From the NCBI GenBank assembly GCA_965222975.1, contig CBDCVJ010000087.1, forward strand, positions 796,038 to 860,037: a stretch of 64,000 nt of DNA, read 5' to 3'. The stretch is from UBA6168 sp965222975. GTDB taxonomy: Bacteria; Bacteroidota; Bacteroidia; Chitinophagales; Saprospiraceae. The first letter of the stretch is position 1, and every line of letters starts with the position of its first letter. The notes below the pieces were generated by a model. It was not told the DNA's origin and made no database searches. It saw only the letters and a program-made list of their open reading frames with translations. Below are positions 45,038-54,554 of the stretch, in pieces. The translations under genes were made by a program, and so were the position numbers.

Positions 45038-46201
45038 TTAATTGTCAAATATGGCGGGTTCGCAGGGTGCAACATATAACATGGGTTTGTCTAAGGTTCC
45101 TATTGGAAATTCCCCACCTAATAAACCTATTGTGCTATTTGCTGGAAAACTATCTTCCATTGCTTCTATCGAATTTCCCGACAATGGATTATATTGATCA
45201 AAATCATATGCTCCCCAAACTTGTTCAGGATGGTTACCATTCCATTTGTGATTCCAATAAAAGTCAGAATCTGAGATGTTAAGCTCTCCACCGTTAGGAA
45301 CCAGAATATTTTCCAAAATTAAATATCCAAAATGCCAACACTTTATTAAGATTGGCCCTGTTTCATTTTTATTTACAAGACCTCCACCCATATAATCATC
45401 TGGGTTAGTATCATCCCCCTCCCTTAACATTACATATACTTCTTCTTGATCTGGATTATTATCCCAGTTGAAAACTAAAATATTGGAATAACAGACTCCC
45501 CATGGGCCATCTATCCATTCACTTTTCGGATTTGGGGATTCAGCAGCAAAGTAAACGGGACCGGGTAGATCACCAGCAGTCAGAGAAAAAGGTGTACCAT
45601 ACTTAAATGGTCCACTTTCCTCATCATAATCCTGTTCAATTACAATATCATTAAAATTATAAGCTTCAAATAGAGCAGGGTCAAATACTCTAGTACCAAC
45701 AGACCCGTAAGGGCCATGGATACCACCAATATCTTCACTATTTTCCCAGAGGTATGCTTTTCTTAGTACTAATACATGTTCCCCTTCTAGTAGAGAGGCA
45801 ATAGGATCATAAGCATCTTCACCATCAACAGGAATCCAAGTTGATGGTTGGGGTAAACAGTTTTCTTCCTCGCACTTATTGATACAATGAATAACGATAT
45901 CTCCTGCATCATCGTATTGATTAGTGCCACCTACAAAATGTGAACTATTATCAGAATAAACCCTCATAAAAGGATAATTTCCAGGTGGGTTTACTTCCTC
46001 AAAATAAATAGCTGCATTATTATTAAAAATTTCCCAACTTGGTTCTTCATCGTCATCAAAGTGAACTGTAATACTTTCTCCAATTTCTAAATTCCATGAA
46101 TTTCCAATATGATGTTCTCGATCATAAAATTTACAATCTTGAGCGTTAAGGCATATTGTCAACATCATCGTTGAAAGAAGAGTAATTGCTAACTTTTTCA
46201 T
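45038..46201 (-). CDS. Secreted protein of unknown function, last gene of the fibre operon
   Basis: 387 residues: signal peptide (ends CLNAQ, about residue 21), then an acidic, Trp/Asn/Gly-rich protein without a known motif; paired cysteines (CKFYDREHH, CINKCEEENCLPQPS) suggest disulfides. The C-terminus (STIGLLGGEFPIGTLDKPM) resembles the end of the subtilase two genes upstream (TIGLVGGSLFNENITIIKP), so the two proteins may share a terminal module. It lacks a T9SS domain. It starts 12 bp after its upstream neighbour and is followed by a terminator, making it the last gene of the operon. Confidence 0.7.
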   Translation of the reverse strand: MKKLAITLLSTMMLTICLNAQDCKFYDREHHIGNSWNLEIGESITVHFDDDEEPSWEIFNNNAAIYFEEVNPPGNYPFMRVYSDNSSHFVGGTNQYDDAGDIVIHCINKCEEENCLPQPSTWIPVDGEDAYDPIASLLEGEHVLVLRKAYLWENSEDIGGIHGPYGSVGTRVFDPALFEAYNFNDIVIEQDYDEESGPFKYGTPFSLTAGDLPGPVYFAAESPNPKSEWIDGPWGVCYSNILVFNWDNNPDQEEVYVMLREGDDTNPDDYMGGGLVNKNETGPILIKCWHFGYLILENILVPNGGELNISDSDFYWNHKWNGNHPEQVWGAYDFDQYNPLSGNSIEAMEDSFPANSTIGLLGGEFPIGTLDKPMLYVAPCEPAIFDN

Positions 46202-46213
46202 AATCCTATTTTT

Positions 46214-47653
46214 TTATTGATGTTGAATTAAAACCATAACCAGCCCCTCCCCACTACTCAGGCCCGAAAGTGCCTTCCCTATCACCGCACCCCGGCATTT
46301 CCGCTTTTTCGTAGCTTTCATCACATGGCCGGGGATATGGCTGGATGTCAATAAATCACCGGGTTTTATAGTGCCATTTACAGCAGTAGCTTTTACATAT
46401 ACCCGACCCCATAGGGAGACCAATTCATTTCCTTCCAATACTTCTTCCTGCTCCAAAACAATTCCGGGCTTCACCCCTCCTGCACCGCTGATGACGCCTG
46501 CCACCCTCTGGTCATAGGGCTGTGCGCTGATTTTTAATTGGCCTTCATTTTCTTCGTCTATGATGACGAGGCTGCCGGGTTCTATTTTTTTGGAGGGTTT
46601 TATGTCGAAGTATTCGGCACCGTCGCAGCCGCCTGTGATGCGGAGGACGCAGGTCTCGGTAGTTCCATTGACATCAAGATCAGCTTGTGGTGCAGTTTCT
46701 CCAGTTTTAATACCAACATTCCCGTCTGTATTGATTACAAAATGTTTATTTCCTCCACCCCCGATGCTTTTCAATTCCAGCTTTGTACCAGCATCTATTC
46801 CCAATTGGCGGAACTGCCAAGGACGGTCACTCCGAAAATCCAGCAATACGTTGCCATCTCCTGGTTCACCTACTGATGTAGCCCCTTTAATACGTGCTTT
46901 AAAATCTGGAATCAAGGGTGTATTTCCCGTACCAATCCCAACCCTCCCGAATTCATCAAGTGTAATTCCTACTATTCCATTATTCTGGTCGGTATTTCCA
47001 TATCTCAACTTTATATAGCTTCCAGTCAAAGTAAGTTCTCCTTGCCTATTAGGGTGTTCACCCCACAACTCAATCCATGAACGGCTATCAGTTGCACCTG
47101 AGTTTTGATAAAAATTTAACCTTCCTTCTCCGCCTGGGCCTTTGATTTTGCTATTTGGAGAAGATAGCTTAATGTCTCCATTTACATCGAGTTTTTCTGC
47201 TGGGGATGAATTACCAATTCCGACTCGACCGTTCAACCTAAAAATATCTTGATTATTAACTGTCCAGTCATTGTCACCCCCAGACCTCTCCGCATATAAT
47301 GCAGTTGGCACTGGCACAATGTCAGCAATACCCATAGTGTCATTGTCAATAGTCACCTTTATTTTCATTTGATCCACCGCCCAATTTATATTGGAAAAGT
47401 TCCCAAACAGGCTATCCCCCATTCCCACTTGGAAATTGACAATGCCTAATTCATTTGTATTTATATCTTCATGTATTTCCGAATAAACTACTGAACCTGT
47501 TTGTAAAATTTCAATCGTAAAATCAATTGTATCATTTTTAACTGGAACACCTTCTATGTCCCTAACCACTGCTTGATAATTAAACGCCTGTGGTATTTGA
47601 GCATATATATTTGTTGCACTAAGAAATAAGGCTATCGAAATTATATTTTTCAT
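46214..47653 (-). CDS. Fibre-like secreted protein, paralogue 1
   Basis: 479 residues. Signal peptide, then the Bacteroidota N-terminal module IPQAFNYQAVVRDIEG (about 20-125); a stem region with tail-fibre-style repeats (VGIGNSSPAEKLDVNGD, VGIGTGNTPLIPDF, about 145-330); and a C-terminal domain (about 345-479) with YDQRVAGVISGAGGVKPGI, WGRVYVKATA, KPGDLLTSSHIPGHVM and GAVIGKALSGLSSGEGLVMV. The C-terminal domain resembles the self-cleaving or chaperone end domains of phage tail proteins (Peptidase_G2-like); this is inference. Two paralogues lie upstream in the same operon. Probably a surface fibre. Confidence 0.75.
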   Translation of the reverse strand: MKNIISIALFLSATNIYAQIPQAFNYQAVVRDIEGVPVKNDTIDFTIEILQTGSVVYSEIHEDINTNELGIVNFQVGMGDSLFGNFSNINWAVDQMKIKVTIDNDTMGIADIVPVPTALYAERSGGDNDWTVNNQDIFRLNGRVGIGNSSPAEKLDVNGDIKLSSPNSKIKGPGGEGRLNFYQNSGATDSRSWIELWGEHPNRQGELTLTGSYIKLRYGNTDQNNGIVGITLDEFGRVGIGTGNTPLIPDFKARIKGATSVGEPGDGNVLLDFRSDRPWQFRQLGIDAGTKLELKSIGGGGNKHFVINTDGNVGIKTGETAPQADLDVNGTTETCVLRITGGCDGAEYFDIKPSKKIEPGSLVIIDEENEGQLKISAQPYDQRVAGVISGAGGVKPGIVLEQEEVLEGNELVSLWGRVYVKATAVNGTIKPGDLLTSSHIPGHVMKATKKRKCRGAVIGKALSGLSSGEGLVMVLIQHQ

Positions 47654-47671
47654 GCTGTTTTTTATTTTAAA

Positions 47672-49126
47672 TTATTGACCAATTATAGAATTTCCTCCAA
47701 CAGAAATGATGGTACAAGGTTTTATAATTGTTATGTTTTCATTGAATAGACTTCCTCCTACTAAACCAATGGTTTGACCATTGTTAATTTCGTTTATTAC
47801 TTCGCTAACAGTGTTAAAAGGTAAATGTAGGTGGCCAACTTCAGGGCCCGAATAACTTGATTCAGCGTACATGTCAGCAATGCCAAATATTGCATTATCA
47901 ACCCTCACTACTCCATGCCCAAAGCTATCATCCTCTCCATTTGGGCCAATATCTTCGGCTGTAAGTTTTAATAGCCTCACTATTGATTTAGCTGGAAAGT
48001 TGGGATTAATAGATAATATTGCTCCTGCTGCACCAGAGACATGAGGGGCAGCCATAGAGGTTCCTGGCATTGACTCATAACCATTTAGAACCGTTGAATT
48101 AATTCCTACTCCTGGGGCGGTTAAATCAATATATTCTCCGAAGTTTGAAAAAGAAGCTATGTTATCAAATTGATTCAAAGCTGATACTGCAATTACGTTA
48201 TCGTAGCCAGCAGGTATTGGTAAATCTCCATCATCGTCAATTTCACAACTATCATTGCCCGCAGAGCCAACAAACACAATTTCTTCTGAAGCATTATTAA
48301 TGGCATTTTGGACGGCATTGCTTGATTCAGCATATTGACAAGGATCACAATTGGAATCTTCGCAAAACCCAAAACTCATATTAATAACTTGAATGTCATT
48401 ATTGAGTGCCCAACTGATGCTTTGGATAAAATCTGTAAGAGTACCAGTATTATCAAGACTAATTATCTCTACGTTGGCTACGCCTGCCACTCCAATATTG
48501 TTATTTCCAGTTGCGGCAACAGTACCTGCAACATGAGTTGGGTGATCTGCTATTATTGTATTTGGGCCATTTTGGACGGAAGAAACCTGTTCATTTAAAT
48601 CAGGATGGTCAACCCAGAATTGAGTGCCTTCACAAATTGCAACTCTTATTGAAGAAATTGCTGATGATTGAAACTCCCAGGCAACACTACTGCCTATTCT
48701 CTCCATCCCCCATAAAGGAAGCAATGGGTCATCTGGGTCTGGAGTCCCCCAAGTAGCTTTTGAAATCGTTTTTCTATTTGGCTCAAATTCCTGAACCAGT
48801 GTATCTTTTGATAGAAAATTGAGTATTTTTTCAAGTTGATTCGGATCAAACTTGCCAATAAAAATATTGGGCGTATTATATCTATAAATATTTGATGGAT
48901 TTATTTTTTTAAACTTCTTCTCGGTTTCTTTTTCCAATTGCTCAACAGCTAATCCAATACTATTTAATTGTTCAATAGTTTTTTTATTTATTGCTGCTGA
49001 TGATTTATAATTGATTATTACTTCACCTGGAATTACATCCCAAGAATTCCAATCAATTATTTTCTTTTGTGAGTGCAATAAGACTGGGATAATCATTAGG
49101 GTACTTAAGAATATATTTTTCATCAT
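47672..49126 (-). CDS. Subtilase-family (S8) protease with Asp-to-Glu variant triad
   Basis: 484 residues: signal peptide (ends LLHSQ), an inhibitor-I9-like propeptide (about 25-125), then the S8 domain (about 150-420). The catalytic His sits in HPTHVAGTVAATGN (Pro for the usual Gly), the oxyanion Asn in FVGSAGNDS and the Ser in GTSMAAPHVSGAAGAIL. The first triad motif, normally DTG or DSG before HPDL, reads ICEGTQFWVDHPDL, so Glu replaces Asp. The C-terminus ends in a short strand-like module (TIGLVGGSLFNENITIIKP) and lacks a T9SS domain. It lies between fibre paralogues, 4 bp after one and 18 bp before the next. Confidence 0.88.
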   Translation of the reverse strand: MMKNIFLSTLMIIPVLLHSQKKIIDWNSWDVIPGEVIINYKSSAAINKKTIEQLNSIGLAVEQLEKETEKKFKKINPSNIYRYNTPNIFIGKFDPNQLEKILNFLSKDTLVQEFEPNRKTISKATWGTPDPDDPLLPLWGMERIGSSVAWEFQSSAISSIRVAICEGTQFWVDHPDLNEQVSSVQNGPNTIIADHPTHVAGTVAATGNNNIGVAGVANVEIISLDNTGTLTDFIQSISWALNNDIQVINMSFGFCEDSNCDPCQYAESSNAVQNAINNASEEIVFVGSAGNDSCEIDDDGDLPIPAGYDNVIAVSALNQFDNIASFSNFGEYIDLTAPGVGINSTVLNGYESMPGTSMAAPHVSGAAGAILSINPNFPAKSIVRLLKLTAEDIGPNGEDDSFGHGVVRVDNAIFGIADMYAESSYSGPEVGHLHLPFNTVSEVINEINNGQTIGLVGGSLFNENITIIKPCTIISVGGNSIIGQ

Positions 49127-49130
49127 TTTT

Positions 49131-50597
49131 TTATTGAAGGTTTACCAATATCAGCACCATGCCCTCTTCATTGACGGTGGTAAGTGCCTTGCCAATAATT
49201 GCTCCCCTTGCTTTTCGTCGGTTTTTTGCAACCATGGCATGTCCCGGCACAATGGAGGAAGTGAGCAGATCACCCGGTTTCACTTTGCCGACAACTTTTA
49301 CATACACCCTCCCTGCAATGGCAAAAGAAACATTGCCATCCAGCAGGCCTTCCTGCGATAGTTCCATGCCGTGTTGTACACCGCCTGCCCCGCTGACGAC
49401 ACCTAGGACGGTACGATCATATGACTTGGTGCTTCGCTCGACTTGGTTTGGGTTGGATGGGTCTATGGTGATGACTTCGCCGGGTTGAATAGGTTCTTTT
49501 GAGTTTGCTTTTTCAATAATGTCTGCGCCTGTAATTTTCAGAGTTTTTACTTCAGCTTGACCTTGGTGACTTACTTTAAAATCTATATGATAACCAGGAT
49601 TTGGATCATTATCGAAGTGACCAACAATGAATCCATCGCTACTACCTCCAATTGTGGAGTGTCCAGCTTTTGATCCTGTTCTTTCCAATCTCATTTGTGC
49701 ATATCCATTATTCACCCTGACGTGAAGTGCCTGAACAGGATCGTTAATTCCGATTCCAATTTTTCCATCGCTTGCAATACGTATCCTTTCCTTGTTATTA
49801 GTACCCAAAACCATATAACGCTCATCTTTTATCCATACCCCCCCTTTTTCATCTCCAGAAAAAACATCCATATAATCTGCGCCTGCACTTTGAAGTCTTA
49901 AATCTGCATTTGAACCGTTACTTTGAAATATATGCAATTCTTGTTTTGGGTTTACTGTCCCAATACCAACTCTATCATTATTTCTTACTGACAATATGTG
50001 CCCATGGTCAGGGTCCCATACGCTCAATCTTTTTTGTCCATCCGCGTCCGGAAAATCAAAACTAAATTCTCCGGAAGAATCAGCATGTAATAAGAAGTTT
50101 TGACCTGTATGCCAGTAGTAATTATTTTTCACATCTAATGAACCATCTACACGAATACTTCTGCCTGAACTACCTAAAAGAGTATCCCCTTCTACCTCCC
50201 AATCTCCATCACCTCCAGCATTCTCTGCATAAAGCGCAAACGGCACGGCCACAATCTCCGTCACGCCAATAGGGTCTGGTTCTCCGTTTAATGTCACTTG
50301 TATTTTATACTCTCCCAAACTCCAATCTATTATTGAAAAATCGCCAAATAAAACTGTATCAGGTTTGCCAACTTGAAAATTGACATGGCCTAATTCGCCC
50401 GTATTGCCCGACTGAATTTCTGAGTAAACCAGAGTTCCGGATTGTAAAAGTTCAACGGTGAATTTGACAGGCTCATCTATTATCGGATTTCCATCCGCAT
50501 CCCTGACCACCGCCTGATAATTAAATGCCTTTGGTATCTGCCCAAAAAGAAATAAAGGGGTTAACCCAAAAAATAAAAAAAGGAGAATGTTCTTCAT
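49131..50597 (-). CDS. Fibre-like secreted protein, paralogue 2
   Basis: 488 residues with the same plan: signal peptide (ends FLFGQ), IPKAFNYQAVVRDADGNPI at the mature start, stem repeats (VGIGTVNPKQELHIFQ, IGIGINDPVQALHVRVN) and the C-terminal block YDRTVLGVVSGAGGVQHGM, AGRVYVKVVGKVKPGDLLTS, SIVPGHAMVAK, GAIIGKALTT, ending EEGMVLILVNLQ. In this paralogue the trimer-type stem is longest. Five bases or fewer separate it from the subtilase gene, so the two are translated from one message. Surface display is likely; the exact partner is unknown. Confidence 0.75.
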   Translation of the reverse strand: MKNILLFLFFGLTPLFLFGQIPKAFNYQAVVRDADGNPIIDEPVKFTVELLQSGTLVYSEIQSGNTGELGHVNFQVGKPDTVLFGDFSIIDWSLGEYKIQVTLNGEPDPIGVTEIVAVPFALYAENAGGDGDWEVEGDTLLGSSGRSIRVDGSLDVKNNYYWHTGQNFLLHADSSGEFSFDFPDADGQKRLSVWDPDHGHILSVRNNDRVGIGTVNPKQELHIFQSNGSNADLRLQSAGADYMDVFSGDEKGGVWIKDERYMVLGTNNKERIRIASDGKIGIGINDPVQALHVRVNNGYAQMRLERTGSKAGHSTIGGSSDGFIVGHFDNDPNPGYHIDFKVSHQGQAEVKTLKITGADIIEKANSKEPIQPGEVITIDPSNPNQVERSTKSYDRTVLGVVSGAGGVQHGMELSQEGLLDGNVSFAIAGRVYVKVVGKVKPGDLLTSSIVPGHAMVAKNRRKARGAIIGKALTTVNEEGMVLILVNLQ

Positions 50598-50620
50598 GTC
50601 TAAAATATTTATGGCTTGTT

Positions 50621-51984
50621 TTATTGTAGGTTCACCAATACCAGCACCATGCCCTCACCACTTTCATTGGCGGACATAGCCTTGCCGATTACCGTTCCAT
50701 GTGCTTTTGAAAAATCACTGACCGCCATCGCATGGCCGGGTAGGTGGGAAGTGGTAAGCATATCGCCGACTTGTATTATGCCCGTGGCTTTGACATATAC
50801 CCTGCCGACCATCGTGAGCGGGAATTCCCCTTCCATCACATCGTTTTGGGAAAGCGAGATGCCAGGGTTGATGCCGTTTGCACCGCTAATGACACCTGCT
50901 ACTTTGCGGTCGTAGGTTTCGTTTGTCCGCCTGATCTGGCCGGGGTTTTTGTCGTCTATTACTACGATATCGCCGGGCTGGAGTTTTTCTATGGAGTTGA
51001 GGTCTTCTTTGATGTCGCAGCCGCCAATGATTTCAAGACATCTGGTTTTTGTTTTTCCATTTACATGTAGTTTGGAATCTGGAGTTGTTATTCCAACTCC
51101 TATATTGCCACCTTCACTAATAATCATCCTTGTGACATTACTAGTCCTAAAGATCATCGAGCCATCCTGGTCGTTCACTAAATAAAAGTTATTGTTGGAG
51201 CTTGATCCATAGCCTAAATATCCACTACGATCTGCATTATCGTCATGTTGATAAAAACTAATGTATGCATGGTTAGCTCCTTCTAGCCGAACAAGCTCTC
51301 CATTTGATTTTATATGCAATTTACATTGTGGGTCACTATTGCCAATTCCAACATTATTCCCAATTGAGTTAATAGATAAAGGCTTTGAACCATGTGATTG
51401 AATCCAACTGTAATCTTGGTGAACCCCCAACCGCAAATTAGCTTGATTGGATTGGTTAGCAGGTCCAATAATAAAAGTAGATGCTCCATCAAGATGATGC
51501 GGTGTTTCAAACTTGTTCACAAGGTGGAATTTTGCTAATGGTGAACCTACCCCTATTCCAACTGCTTTTTCATTACTGTGCAAAACAGTATCCCCCACAT
51601 TCACCCAATCCCCACTGCTTTCCGCATAAGCGCAAACGGCACCGCCACAATTTCTGCCTCACCAATAAGAGGATCATTTCCAATACTGACTCTAATTTTA
51701 AATTGCCCAGCTGACCAATCTATATCTGAAAAATCATCTGGATTTTTAATGCCCACTTTGAAATTGACAATACCTAATGGCCCTGTATTTACAGTATCAT
51801 GAACTTCGGAAAAAACCGAAGTTCCATTTTGTAGAATTTCAATTTTAAATGTTACTATCGTATCAGATTTAATATTTCCACTGGCATCCCTAACTACCGC
51901 CTGATAATTAAACGCCTGCGGTATCTGACCAAAAAGAAATAGGGGAATTAACCCAAAAAATAAAAGCGTGAAGAGGTTTTTCAT
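50621..51984 (-). CDS. Fibre-like secreted protein, paralogue 3, frameshifted
   Basis: Two frames join into one protein of about 454 residues. The 5' frame (51601-51984) gives the signal peptide and the N-terminal module IPQAFNYQAVVRDASGN to AEIVAVPFAL. The rest (50621-51604) continues with VGIGVGSPLAKFHLVNKF, VGIGNSDPQCKLHIK and the C-terminal block YDRKVAGVISGANGINPG, VGRVYVKATGIIQVGDMLTT, ending EGMVLVLVNLQ. One T is missing on the minus strand at 51627-51628 (CTT-ATG instead of CTT-TAT-GCG), where ALYAES is expected as in the paralogues. Homopolymer contraction makes a sequencing error likely. Follows the T9SS gene by 5 bp. Confidence 0.75.
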
Positions 51985-51989
51985 GTCGC

Positions 51990-52484
51990 TTATTTTTTAA
52001 TGATTTTAAAAGTCTTTTTTTGTTGGTGGGTATTGTCCAATATTTGGAGGAAATATTGGCCTGCCGGATAAGGCTGCATATTTATTTCCAACAAGCCCGC
52101 TTGGAGGGAATGACGTATGGACGGGCCAGCCATTCTCCCAGAAAGGTCATAGAGGGAAATCTCAATATCCGTGGCCCGTTGAAATTTGATGTCAATATTC
52201 AATAAGCCACCTGTCGGGTTCGGGAACAATTTGACTTCTCCATCAAAATGTGTATCGCTGACAGCAACGACTGAATCAATTTTAGTTTGATGAAAACCCT
52301 GCGTCAAAATATAGCCTGATGAATCGAATGTCTCAATCACTGCCTCGCCGAGCGTAAAACTCAATATGTAATTGTTGGACTGAAATACATCGCCCGAACT
52401 GGCAATGACCACTGGGTTCAAGGTGTCCTGGGCTTGCAGGCCAAAAGAAAGGAACAAAGCAATAGGGAGTAACAAGGATTTCAT
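51990..52484 (-). CDS. Small T9SS-sorted secreted protein, first gene of the fibre operon
   Basis: 164 residues: signal peptide (ends LQAQ), a short N-terminal region with SSGDVFQSNNYILSFTLGEA and VIETFDSSGYILTQGFHQ, a repeated-strand pattern seen before T9SS domains, then a full T9SS type A sorting domain (VKLFPNPTGGLLNIDIKF to KTFKIIKK). It therefore consists mostly of sorting signal and should be exported and anchored at the surface, perhaps as a base for the fibre proteins encoded directly behind it. That role is inferred only from position. The 7TM/AraC regulator gene ends 145 bp upstream on the same strand. Confidence 0.85.
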   Translation of the reverse strand: MKSLLLPIALFLSFGLQAQDTLNPVVIASSGDVFQSNNYILSFTLGEAVIETFDSSGYILTQGFHQTKIDSVVAVSDTHFDGEVKLFPNPTGGLLNIDIKFQRATDIEISLYDLSGRMAGPSIRHSLQAGLLEINMQPYPAGQYFLQILDNTHQQKKTFKIIKK

Positions 52485-52629
52485 GTTGTTCTGTTTTGAA
52501 GTTTTTGCTTTTGGAGTTAGTGGTATATTGTTTCAAAAACCTAATAATAAAACACGCCGCAAAACTCCCCCGCCCCCACCCACAGCAGCATGGACTAAAC
52601 TCTGAAATCCCTGTACTTATCTACTTTTT

Positions 52630-54333
52630 TTATAATATCCCCTTCTTTTTTCGGTAATCGGTAGGGGGCATCCCCATGGCAAATTTGAACTGTTTGGAAA
52701 AATAGGATGGGTCGCTAAAGCCAGTGGAGTAAGCAATGTCGCTGATCGGTTGGTCAGTTTGCAGCAAGAGCTCGTTTGCTTTTTGCAGGCGTTGTTGTTG
52801 GATAAAAAGGGAAATGGAGAGGCCTGTTTTTTTCTTCATAGTATTGGCGCAATGCGAGTAACTCATGTTCATGGCCGAGGCCAATTTGGAAGGAGAGAAC
52901 TGCTGGTCGGCGTAATGTTCTTGGACGATGGCCGTTGCATTTTGGATAAAACTATCTGTTATGGCGGGGGCTGGGTCAGACAGCGGGGGTGGGGTGTTTT
53001 TCACCAAAGCCACAGCAGGGCGGGAGCGGAGGGCAACGATCAAATTCATCATCTCCTGCCGCTCTTCCCGGGTTTTCCAGGCCAGCCCCAAAAGGAAGCA
53101 GAGGATTTCCAAAAGCATCCCGGCCTTGGTGTGTAAAAAGTAGAAGTCCCCCGCTGACAAGTGGAAAATCCGCATCGAGCCCCAAGCGGCAACATCATAG
53201 TGGACAGCGTTGTTGTCCGCCAACCGCATGACGAATATGGGCACCAATAGGAAGCAATTGCCGACAATGAAAAAACGGGTAAGGACAGAAGGGTGCTTCC
53301 TACAGATTTCGACCAATATGACCGCATATAACAGGATGAACACTGGGGAAAGGTTTCTGAGGATTTTGATGCTAACGGCAGGGCCATAAGCCAATTGGAT
53401 GGCAATGTCCGTAAGGAATAAAGCGCCAAAAAAAAGGCAGGCGTATTTGATCCATTTGTCAGCCCTGTCCTTTGCCTCGTCCAAGCGGAGGAAGTAACGG
53501 GCAAATTGTAAATAGACGATAAAGCAGATGAGGGAAACCAGTGTTTCGAGGTTCGGGGCCCATTTTGCCAAAAAGGATATTTGGACAAACGGCCTATGAA
53601 AAGATTCAAACCCTTTGAAATAATAAATAAACAAACAGAACAGGTACAGGCTGTAAAAAAGGTAGGCTTTGTCCTTCCGTGCCAGATAGAATATAAAAGC
53701 ATATAGGCAAACCACAACAAGCACTCCCATGAAAAAAGCTAAGAAACTTAGGAAGCCATCCTTCCCATAATAGAACATTTTGCGCTTGTGCTCCGCAGTA
53801 GTGGCCGACACCAGCTGGGTAGGAGCCGTCAATTCCGATCGCTTCTGATAGTTGTATAGCCGGAGGTAGTAGGAACCCGAACCGCCCTCGCCCAACAAAA
53901 TGGGGATGGCGTTATGATTGGGTTTAAAAGGTGTGGCATGGCCAAAGGAATATGCCCCTGCTTTGGTCACTTCCCATTTCCCTTGTTTGCGAGAATATAG
54001 TTCGGCGATATTGGTGCCATGTTCAAAGATGACGAACAGCTTTAGAGAATCTTCCAGCGAAGTATTTGTCAAGCCGAAATGAAGCCATTGCACCCGGTGG
54101 CGGATAAAATAAAAACTGTCTTCTGTAAATGGTTCGAACGGGAGGGATCGTACCATTCCGAAAGTGTCCTCGGGGGCTGCATCCGGCACACAATAAGCCC
54201 AGCCACTAAGGTTTTTCTCCCATTCACCTTTCAAGCTGTCGGGGTGTAGTTCGAGGAAGTGCTGTTGGGCAGGGAGGAGGAAAGGCCATGCCAGCAAGAG
54301 GAAGAGGGGGATTGATATTCGGAAGGGTGGCAT
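52630..54333 (-). CDS. 7TM-DISM membrane receptor fused to AraC-type DNA-binding domain
   Basis: 567 residues from the ATG at 54333, which gives the signal peptide ISIPLFLLLAWPFLLPAQQ; longer frames lack one. Order: an extracytoplasmic DISMED2-like sandwich (about 25-170, GWAYCVPD, FYFIRHRVQWLHFGLTN, YYLRLYNYQ), seven membrane helices (about 185-405), and a C-terminal AraC/XylS double helix-turn-helix (about 475-565: SPSKLASAMNMSYSHCANTM, then ISDIAYSTGFSDPSYFSKQF). Such one-protein receptors bind an outside ligand and act on DNA directly, usually near their own gene. The fibre operon directly downstream on the same strand is the obvious candidate target. Confidence 0.9.
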   Translation of the reverse strand: MPPFRISIPLFLLLAWPFLLPAQQHFLELHPDSLKGEWEKNLSGWAYCVPDAAPEDTFGMVRSLPFEPFTEDSFYFIRHRVQWLHFGLTNTSLEDSLKLFVIFEHGTNIAELYSRKQGKWEVTKAGAYSFGHATPFKPNHNAIPILLGEGGSGSYYLRLYNYQKRSELTAPTQLVSATTAEHKRKMFYYGKDGFLSFLAFFMGVLVVVCLYAFIFYLARKDKAYLFYSLYLFCLFIYYFKGFESFHRPFVQISFLAKWAPNLETLVSLICFIVYLQFARYFLRLDEAKDRADKWIKYACLFFGALFLTDIAIQLAYGPAVSIKILRNLSPVFILLYAVILVEICRKHPSVLTRFFIVGNCFLLVPIFVMRLADNNAVHYDVAAWGSMRIFHLSAGDFYFLHTKAGMLLEILCFLLGLAWKTREERQEMMNLIVALRSRPAVALVKNTPPPLSDPAPAITDSFIQNATAIVQEHYADQQFSPSKLASAMNMSYSHCANTMKKKTGLSISLFIQQQRLQKANELLLQTDQPISDIAYSTGFSDPSYFSKQFKFAMGMPPTDYRKKKGIL

Positions 54334-54468
54334 TCGAGGGATTGGGTTGAAATAAGGTGGTGCTTGATAAATGGATGGGCAAGGTAACAGAAATTTGGAA
54401 CACGATGCACCATTAGAACCACTTACTTCAAATGGTGCAAAAGTTTTACTAAAAGATTTGAAAATCAA

Positions 54469-54497
54469 AAAGGCGCTGAATAAAATTCAGCGCCTTT
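54469..54497 (-). terminator. Intrinsic terminator of the lectin-like gene
   Basis: 13-bp stem (AAAGGCGCTGAAT at 54469-54481 with 54485-54497), 3-nt loop, followed on the minus strand by TTGATTTTC. Confidence 0.8.
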
Positions 54498-54554
54498 CTC
54501 AAGAAGAAAATGCAGAAACCACCCTCCCACCCTTTCAGCCAGTCGGGCGGCTCC

